Below, piece by piece: positions 1 through 5,616 of a stretch of DNA of 5,616 bases. Every line of letters starts with the position of its first letter. Position 1 is the stretch's first letter. Location: the NCBI GenBank assembly GCA_947487745.1, contig CANKXQ010000097.1, positions 1-5,616 on the forward strand. Reading direction: 5' to 3'. Made by a program: the position numbers and the translations under genes. The notes beneath the pieces are model-generated. The model worked only from the letters and a program-made list of their open reading frames with translations. It did not search any database and was not told the origin of the DNA. This stretch comes from Spartobacteria bacterium (lineage in GTDB: Bacteria; Verrucomicrobiota; Verrucomicrobiia; Chthoniobacterales; Terrimicrobiaceae).

Positions 1-383
1 CCGGGCGGCTCATCCTCTTTCTCTTTGCTGGAGGGGTGATATTGGCCTTCGTGCTGATGCATCGAGACACAGGCAAAACCACGAAGGTCACACCGGCAGT
101 GCCAGCTCAGGCCACGACTGCCAAGGGCCACACGATTGATGAGGGGATTCCTGACATCAAACCGATGAGGCCAACTCCGACACAGACTCCTCTTCCCATA
201 ATGCCTGAGGTAAGGCCCGTGTCCGTGAAGACGACCTCCCATGCATCATGCGATCTTCGCGATGAAGGAAACCTCCCTGAGTGAGAACTATCTCCCTTAC
301 GGGCGACTGCTGAGCGCCAAGAGCAGATCATCGTCAATCAAGCCAAGAACTTCATTAAAAACTCAGGTGTGAAGCCCAGTTGA
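1..383 (+). pseudogene. Frame-broken remnant of a membrane-anchored, Pro-rich protein (possibly VirB10/TrbI-like), 5' end outside window
   Basis: The frame starting at position 3 is open from the window edge to a TGA at 282-284. It encodes a hydrophobic helix (GRLILFLFAGGVILAFVLM, about positions 3-59) followed by a Pro/Thr-rich stretch with PAVPAQ and MRPTPTQTPLPIMPEVRPV. Just before that stop, the +1 frame reads TSLSENYLPYGRLL (about 271-312). The original frame then resumes after the stop and ends in RQEQIIVNQAKNFIKNSGV...S and a TGA at 381-383, 9 nt before a strong terminator. A single N-terminal helix, a proline-rich periplasmic linker and then a 'PYGRLI'-like motif is the architecture of VirB10/TrbI conjugation proteins. 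No beta-barrel domain follows, so if the identity is right most of the gene is missing. The frame changes argue for decay. The family call is an inference from short motifs; the frame switch and the terminator are seen directly. Confidence 0.4.
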
Positions 384-392
384 TTATGGAGT

Positions 393-424
393 GCCCCTGT
401 CCGGAAACGGGCAGGGGCTTTTTT
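393..424 (+). terminator. Rho-independent terminator with GAAA tetraloop
   Basis: An 11-bp stem (393-403 with 408-418, including one U-G pair) closes a GAAA tetraloop at 404-407 and is followed directly by six T residues (419-424). There is no comparable T-run on the other side, so it works on the plus strand. It lies 9 nt after the TGA at 381-383, which suggests that this stop was the true end of the ancestral gene upstream. Confidence 0.9.
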
Positions 425-425
425 C

Positions 426-539
426 ATGGAAGAGCAACTCGCCAAACTCGATCTCTTCAAACCGCGCGTGGACATCGAAAGAAAATTACGCGCCATCTTG
501 AAACTGAAAAACGCCAGAGAACCCCGAAGGGCGGCCTGA
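426..539 (+). CDS. Tiny 37-aa ORF, possible gene fragment
   Basis: This ATG...TGA frame encodes a 37-residue charged peptide starting MEEQLAKLDLFKPRVDIERK and ending in an Arg/Ala-rich tail. It starts two bases after the T-run of the upstream terminator. The 3' arm of that hairpin supplies an AGGGG (413-417) 8 nt before the ATG that could act as a ribosome binding site. The peptide is Lys/Leu/Glu-rich and predicted helical, so it could be the head of a truncated gene. I do not recognise it. A frame this short occurs easily by chance, so coding status is doubtful. Confidence 0.2.
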   Translation: MEEQLAKLDLFKPRVDIERKLRAILKLKNAREPRRAA

Positions 540-551
540 AAGCGGGTGCCC

Positions 552-658
552 GGTTTACTCACAAAGCGGTAGCTCTGGCTTGGCGTCAGCGCCCGAGCTC
601 TTTCCCTCCGGGGTTCGGCCTGCCGCTACCTCGCCCTCCGGACGTTTGTGAATAAACC
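552..658. repeat. About 107-bp element bounded by 14-bp inverted repeats (fold-back or MITE-like)
   Basis: The sequence at 552-565 (GGTTTACTCACAAA) recurs as an inverted copy at 645-658 (TTTGTGAATAAACC), with 13 of 14 positions complementary. Nested inside are further pairings: GGTAGC 568-573 with GCTACC 625-630, AGCTC 571-575 with GAGCT 595-599, and GGCG 582-585 with CGCC 590-593 around a TCAG loop. CCCTCCGG occurs twice (604-611 and 634-641). No ORF is contained, and there is no T-run to suggest a terminator. This could be a small non-autonomous mobile element, a REP/BIME-like palindrome or a structured RNA. The inverted repeat is certain; its nature is not. Confidence 0.5.
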
Positions 659-715
659 TCCACTACTGTGTCTCCTTTGATTGAGGCAACGAGTAAGGGT
701 CATTTTTAGCGACCG

Positions 716-752
716 AAAAAGACTGCTCCTCAGGTAAAAAAATGAAGGAGCA
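716..752 (-). terminator. Possible weak rho-independent terminator, minus strand
   Basis: Read on the minus strand, TGCTCC (752-747) pairs with GGAGCA (729-724). A one-base bulge and a TCA/TGA extension follow, leaving a T-rich loop of about 10 nt. Three bases after the stem comes a run of five T (720-716). The stem is short and the T-run is offset. It could end minus-strand transcripts coming from tRNA-Val. Confidence 0.3.
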
Positions 753-838
753 AGGCCTGGGCCTTTCCCGAAGGGGATGTTTTCAGATCTTCGTCAGCCA
801 GTGCTGAAGCAAGGTTGGCCGCAGGAGCGTCCCGGATT

Positions 839-858
839 GGTAACAAAAGGTAACAAAA
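839..858. repeat. Tandem direct repeat of GGTAACAAAA (2 copies)
   Basis: The decamer GGTAACAAAA occurs at 839-848 and again, immediately adjacent and identical, at 849-858. It lies 106 nt beyond the 3' end of tRNA-Val. Short tandem repeats near a tRNA end can be integrase or excisionase arm sites, but there is no recombinase gene here to support that. Confidence 0.6.
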
Positions 859-963
859 AATTCGCGGAATCTGCGTAAATCCGCAAGGTTGAGAAAATAT
901 GACCAAAATACCGCAGAGCCTTTGTTGATCTGCCTCAGAGAGGAATTGAGGCTGTTTTGGGGA

Positions 964-1038
<75 letters not shown>

Positions 1039-1052
1039 GACAAGAGTTGATG

Positions 1053-1081
1053 CTTCTATCGCTCGCATGGCTCCACCGCAA
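1053..1081 (-). promoter_or_regulatory. Candidate promoter for tRNA-Val
   Basis: On the minus strand, TTGCGG (1081-1076) and TAGAAG (1058-1053) are separated by 17 nt. They match the sigma-70 -35 and -10 hexamers at 3 and 4 of 6 positions. The predicted start would lie a few bases before the tRNA 5' end at 1038. Position supports the call; the match itself is weak. Confidence 0.3.
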
Positions 1082-1131
1082 TATTTTTTCTGCCTTTTTT
1101 CTTGGATGCTCTGGCGGGTAGTGTTGGTAGC

Positions 1132-1455
1132 ATGAGCTGGCAGACTTGTTTTTTTGATGTTTTGACGCGCGGCAAGGGTCTCAATGAAATCACTCCGCAA
1201 GTGCAGAGGGTCCTGCAGGGCACATCCATTCGGGAGGGCGTGGTTACTATTTTTATCAGGCATACGAGCGCGAGCCTTGTGATTTTTGAAAATGCAGACC
1301 CATCCCGCATCCGAATGTCTCGCACACGCACGAGCGAGGTTGTGCCTGTCTCCAAAGTGGAAATGGTTCTTGGGACTTGGGAGGGAATCTTTCTTTTCGA
1401 GCACCGCCGTGCTCCAGAATCCCGCCAGATCACGGTGAATGTCATGGGCTGTTGA
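1132..1455 (+). pseudogene. yjbQ: YjbQ-family (UPF0047) protein with internal deletion, probably inactive
   Basis: The product resembles E. coli YjbQ, a small family reported to have weak thiamin-phosphate synthase activity. I chose the ATG at 1132 because the family starts 'M.WQ'; an upstream in-frame ATG at 1102 would add 10 unconserved residues. Neither start has a clear Shine-Dalgarno sequence. From 1132 the protein has 107 residues against about 138 usual. HTSAS (44-48), ENADP (53-57), GTW (81-83) and the EHR near the C-terminus (90-92) are present. Between residues 57 and 58 (about 1302/1303) roughly 31 residues are missing compared with E. coli, including the acidic stretch ending DDMP. 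The flanking sequence aligns without further gaps. The conserved His of 'PSHI' is now Arg59, and the usual GTWQG is GTWEG. The frame remains open. I infer a decaying gene; a shortened functional variant is less likely. Confidence 0.75.
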
Positions 1456-1504
1456 TTTTGCCTTGGAACCATCGGACTCTGTCTTTAACAATATCGTCCG
1501 TTGT

Positions 1505-1575
1505 GCGGGTGTAGTTCAATGGTAGAACGGCAGCTTCCCAAGCTGCATACGAGGGTTCGATTCCCTTCACCCGCT
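1505..1575 (+). tRNA. tRNA-Gly (anticodon CCC), CCA not encoded
   Basis: It forms a complete cloverleaf. The acceptor stem GCGGGTG (1505-1511) pairs with CACCCGC (1568-1574), with discriminator T at 1575. The anticodon stem GCAGC/GCTGC encloses TTCCCAA, giving CCC for glycine GGG codons. The T-arm is GAGGG-TTCGATT-CCCTT. It closely resembles E. coli glyU. The next three bases are CGT, so CCA must be added after transcription, unlike the neighbouring tRNA-Val. A T-rich run (1578-1586) just downstream may help end transcription. Confidence 0.97.
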
Positions 1576-1866
1576 CGTTTCTTTTTCCCCCGAAGCCATT
1601 TCCCCACTCACATCGGATCATTGGGTTTTCACCTCATGGCGGTGCGCGATTCTGGTCGATAGTGTTCTTCTGCGATTGGTGGTAGCCCCATATTGCCGTC
1701 TCGATTGTATGCGGCTCAGAAGGGGAGTCACCAACCGCTACCCACTCACTTCATGCGGATCCGGTATCAGGGTAATTGCCGAGGTTCTGGCATGGCATTG
1801 GTTGGATTTGAGGTTTGCATCGACTTTGAGGTGTCGGGCGTATTATAAAGTTGTTGGTGTCAACCC
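1576..1866. other. Intergenic region between tRNA-Gly and sdhC
   Basis: About 290 nt with no supported gene. A 64-codon frame at 1676-1870 has a Cys/Arg-rich product without family resemblance and runs into the sdhC start, so I treat it as chance. The useful content is the promoter region for the sdh operon near the right end. Confidence 0.5.
1820..1849 (+). promoter_or_regulatory. Candidate promoter of the sdhCAB operon
   Basis: TCGACT (1820-1825) and TATAAA (1844-1849) are spaced 18 nt apart and match the -35 and -10 consensus at 4 and 5 of 6 positions. An overlapping TATTAT is at 1841-1846. The start point would fall around 1856, leaving only about 10 nt of leader before the sdhC ATG. That fits the lack of a Shine-Dalgarno sequence there. 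Confidence 0.35.
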
Positions 1867-2600
1867 ATGATTAAATCATCCGCCTCTTCGCCTCGTTCCG
1901 GCCCCTGTCCGGCTCACCTGTGGATTTTTTCATCCATAGGAAAAAAAACCATTGTCGCTGTGACCGGCATTTTGCTGGTGCTTTTTGTGATCGGCCACCT
2001 GATTGGCAATCTCACCGTCTTCATCGGTCCGGATGCCTTGAATGCTTACGCCGAGAAACTTCACAGTCTCGGCCCGATCCTTTGGGTGGTGCGCCTCGGA
2101 TTGTTGGCGGTGGTCGGTCTCCATATTTATTTCACGATGCTTCTCTGGAAAGAAAACCAGAAGGCTCGTCCGAAAAAATACATCGCTTCGAATCCGGTCG
2201 GCACGACTGTCTTCGCCCGCACGATGCGCCTCAGCGGAATCATCGTTCTGGCCTTTGTGGTGTTCCATCTCGCCCATTTCACCGCGCGGGTGGTGGATCC
2301 CTCGTTCCAGACCATGACCACAACACTCGACGGACGCCAGGTCCACAATGTGTATGGGATGGTTGTGAAAGGCTTCAGCAATGTGCCCGTCGTAGCCATC
2401 TATGTGGTCGGACTATTCCTCCTTACTTCCCACCTGAGCCATGGACTCAGCAGCCTCTTCCAGACATTGGGTATCACCAATACCCGTATTCGCAAAAACT
2501 ATGAACTCGCTGGGCGCACGCTCGCCTGGTTGTTGTTCCTTGGTTATGTCTCGATCCCGATAGCAATCCTCGCCCTCGGACTTGGAAAAGGAGCCGCACA

Positions 2601-2604
<4 letters not shown>
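1867..2604 (+). CDS. sdhC: Succinate dehydrogenase cytochrome b558 subunit (membrane anchor)
   Basis: This is the di-heme cytochrome b membrane anchor of succinate:quinone oxidoreductase, which passes electrons from SdhB to (mena)quinone. The 245-aa protein has five hydrophobic helices at about 28-49, 71-94, 121-141, 173-194 and 215-238, as in the single-anchor b558 family (B. subtilis SdhC, Wolinella FrdC). Heme-ligand candidates are H44 (FVIGHLIGN), H86 (VGLHIYF), H134 or H137 (FHLAHF) and H189 or H192 ([15 protein letters not shown]). The last motif is highly typical of the family. SSIGKK (22-27) before helix 1 is also typical. The ATG at 1867 gives a family-like N-terminus but has no clear Shine-Dalgarno sequence; the predicted leader is very short. 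The stop overlaps the sdhA start by 4 nt (ATGA), implying translational coupling. I see no defects. Confidence 0.95.
2588..2593 (+). promoter_or_regulatory. Ribosome binding site of sdhA
   Basis: AAGGAG lies inside the last codons of sdhC, 7 nt before the sdhA ATG at 2601. It is the only strong Shine-Dalgarno sequence in the operon, and it fixes the sdhA start within the ATGA overlap. Confidence 0.85.
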
Positions 2605-4517
<1,913 letters not shown>

Positions 4518-4526
4518 CCCGCAACC

Positions 4527-5285
4527 ATGAAATTCCACCTCAAAGTCTGGCGGCAAAAAGATTCCCGCTCCGAAGGAGCACTCGAGGATTACACGGCTGA
4601 AAACATCCCCGCCGACGCCTCGTTCCTCGAGATGCTCGACATCGTGAACAACAGCCTCACTGGAAAAGATATTCCCCCCATCCAGTTCGACTCCGACTGC
4701 CGGGAAGGCATCTGCGGCAGTTGCTCGCTCACAATCAATGGCGTTCCCCACGGCCCGGGCCGTGGAACGACCTGCCAGCTCTATATGCGCAAGTTTCGCG
4801 ATGGCGACACCATCACCATCGAGCCCTTCCGCGCCGACGCCTTCCCCGTTCAGCGCGATGTCGTGGTGGACCGCTCCGCTTTCGACCGCATCATCCAGGC
4901 CGGCGGCTACATTAGCGAGCGCAGCGGGTCCGCGCCTGATGCGAACGCCGTTCCCATTTCAAAAACCATCGCCGACAAAGCGATGGATGCCGCCGCCTGC
5001 ATCGGCTGCGGTGCCTGTGCCGCCGCCTGCCCGAACGGTTCCGCCATGCTCTTCGTGAGCGCCAAGGTTACCCACCTCGGACTCCTGCCCCAAGGCAAGC
5101 CCGAAGCCGACCGCCGCGTCCTCGGCATGGTTCGCCAAATGGACAAGGAAGGATTCGGCAACTGCTCAAATTACTATGCCTGCGAAGCCGTCTGCCCCGC
5201 CGGCGTCCCCGCCGCCTTCATAGGCCGCATGAACCGTGAATTCACTGCCGCTTCAATGAAGGAAATGGCTGGAATGACCGTGTAA
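4527..5285 (+). CDS. sdhB: Succinate dehydrogenase iron-sulfur subunit
   Basis: This electron-transfer subunit links FAD in SdhA to the hemes and quinone site in SdhC. The 252-aa protein starts [10 protein letters not shown], typical of this branch. The N-terminal ferredoxin domain carries the [2Fe-2S] ligands C58, C63, C66 and C83 (CREGICGSC ... TTC). The C-terminal domain has C158-IG-C161-GA-C164-AAA-C168-P and C213-x5-C219-x3-C223-P. By comparison with E. coli SdhB, C158, C161, C164 and C223 hold [4Fe-4S], and C168, C213 and C219 hold [3Fe-4S]. The full set is present with the usual spacing. The ATG at 4527 lies 9 nt after the sdhA stop and has no recognisable Shine-Dalgarno sequence, so translation may depend on coupling to sdhA. 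A convergent small gene begins 7 nt after the stop, with no plus-strand terminator visible between them. Confidence 0.97.
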   Translation: MKFHLKVWRQKDSRSEGALEDYTAENIPADASFLEMLDIVNNSLTGKDIPPIQFDSDCREGICGSCSLTINGVPHGPGRGTTCQLYMRKFRDGDTITIEPFRADAFPVQRDVVVDRSAFDRIIQAGGYISERSGSAPDANAVPISKTIADKAMDAAACIGCGACAAACPNGSAMLFVSAKVTHLGLLPQGKPEADRRVLGMVRQMDKEGFGNCSNYYACEAVCPAGVPAAFIGRMNREFTAASMKEMAGMTV

Positions 5286-5292
5286 GACCAGT

Positions 5293-5503
5293 TCAGCTTG
5301 CATTTAAACTTTGAAATGTGGCGTGGGCGTCTTCGCATTCCCATTCACAGTCTACAAGTTGCAGGCCTGAAAACTTGCTGAGCGAGTAGGCGGTGCGGGC
5401 GTCTCCGAAAGAACCGCGGTTATCGATTTGATAACACCATTTGTCTCTAGTAGCCTGTCGGGGTTAACCCAAGTTTCGCAAGAATCTCAAGTAAACTGTT
5501 CAT
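5293..5503 (-). pseudogene. Small unrecognised gene split by a +1 frame change, convergent with sdhB
   Basis: On the minus strand an ATG at 5503 starts MNSLLEILAKLGLTPTGY and stops at TAG (5449-5447). The +1 frame is open from 5463 (just past an in-frame TAA) to a TGA at 5295-5293. It encodes a 56-residue piece containing DKWCYQIDNRGSFGDARTAY, then a segment ending in CEWECEDAHATFQSLNAS. This piece has no start codon of its own. Joined, the two would make a protein of about 69 aa. The frames meet around a CCCC run (about 5467-5470) and a TAC-TAG, so either a one-base insertion or a +1 slip would connect them. I do not recognise the family. No Shine-Dalgarno sequence precedes the ATG. The fragments look protein-like in composition, but both are short, so coding status is moderate at best. 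Confidence 0.4.
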
Positions 5504-5561
5504 TATAAATGATCGTGTTTTTCAACTTTCATTTGTCGTGCCTAAAAATATCACGTTTTTC

Positions 5562-5590
5562 TTGACTTTGGTCCTTTTCTTTGTTATTTG
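5562..5590 (+). promoter_or_regulatory. Candidate promoter for a gene beyond the right edge
   Basis: TTGACT (5562-5567, 5 of 6 to the -35 consensus) is followed after 17 nt by TATTTG (5585-5590), a poor -10. The surroundings are T-rich. No start codon with a long frame follows within the remaining 26 nt, so the target would lie outside the window. Confidence 0.3.
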
Positions 5591-5616
5591 TTGCGCGCAT
5601 GTATTTTAGGACAAAA

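Larger units (their letters stand above)
659..963. other. Gene-free stretch between the inverted-repeat element and tRNA-Val
   Basis: I find no ORF with a convincing start here. The stretch holds several small palindromes: TGCTCCT/AGGAGCA at 724-730/746-752, AAGGCC-TG-GGCCTT at 752-765, GCGGA/TCCGC at 864-868/880-884 and GCCTCA/TGAGGC at 932-937/947-952. It also holds a tandem decamer repeat at 839-858. On the minus strand one frame is open from the tRNA 3' end down to a TGA at 730-732 but lacks an ATG. The sequence is A-rich in places and looks like decayed intergenic or mobile-element edge DNA. Confidence 0.5.

Noticed and set aside
552..658. Integron attC site
   Set aside because: The length and fold-back shape fit, but the ends do not match the GTTRRRY/RYYYAAC core sites, and there is no cassette array or integron integrase.
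932..952. GCCTCA/TGAGGC hairpin as the tRNA-Val terminator
   Set aside because: On the minus strand no T-run follows the 6-bp stem, so the terminator pattern is missing.
1676..1870. 64-aa plus-strand ORF before sdhC
   Set aside because: It overlaps the operon promoter and the sdhC start, is Cys/Arg-rich without a motif, and has no ribosome binding site.
5461..5470. GGGTTAACCC palindrome as an operator
   Set aside because: It is a perfect 10-bp palindrome, but it sits inside the putative small minus-strand gene and has no second copy or promoter context.
5507..5569. Imperfect direct repeat around GTTTTTC (5517-5523 and 5555-5561)
   Set aside because: The similarity is mostly a T-run in AT-rich DNA and is not convincing beyond chance.

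Overview
The window suits a free-living bacterium with a type-B (menaquinone-linked) respiratory chain. The gene order sdhC-sdhA-sdhB, the single five-helix cytochrome b558-type SdhC and the SdhA N-terminus resemble Bacteroidota, Chlamydiota and Verrucomicrobiota. The moderately high GC of the sdh genes and a faint VirB10/TrbI-like remnant make me favour Verrucomicrobiota. This is an inference; there is no rRNA or other phylogenetic marker here.

Layout. Positions 1-963 hold no convincingly intact gene. They contain the end of a membrane-anchored, proline-rich reading frame that looks like a frame-broken conjugation-type (VirB10/TrbI-like) gene, a clean rho-independent terminator, one tiny ORF, a ~107-bp element bounded by 14-bp inverted repeats, and several hairpins and short repeats. 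A minus-strand tRNA-Val(GAC) at 964-1038 has its 3' end facing this debris, as expected if 1-963 is the edge of a decayed element integrated at that tRNA. Next comes a plus-strand yjbQ-family gene (1132-1455) with an in-frame internal deletion of about 31 codons and changed conserved residues, then tRNA-Gly(CCC) at 1505-1575.

From 1867 to 5285 lies an apparently complete sdhCAB operon. SdhC (membrane di-heme b anchor) and SdhA (covalent-FAD subunit) overlap by an ATGA, and SdhB (three Fe-S clusters) starts 9 nt after SdhA. Together they encode succinate:quinone oxidoreductase. SdhA oxidises succinate to fumarate, electrons pass through FAD and the [2Fe-2S], [4Fe-4S] and [3Fe-4S] centres of SdhB, and quinone is reduced in the membrane by SdhC. 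All expected cofactor ligands are visible.

Beyond the operon, facing it on the minus strand with a 7-nt gap, is a small unrecognised gene (5293-5503) split by a +1 frame change near a CCCC run and a TAG. The right edge carries a possible plus-strand promoter.

I see no CRISPR array, no intact transposase or integrase, and no obvious new system. The points worth a second look are the broken yjbQ, the inverted-repeat element, the frame-split small gene and the possible tRNA-Val island boundary.
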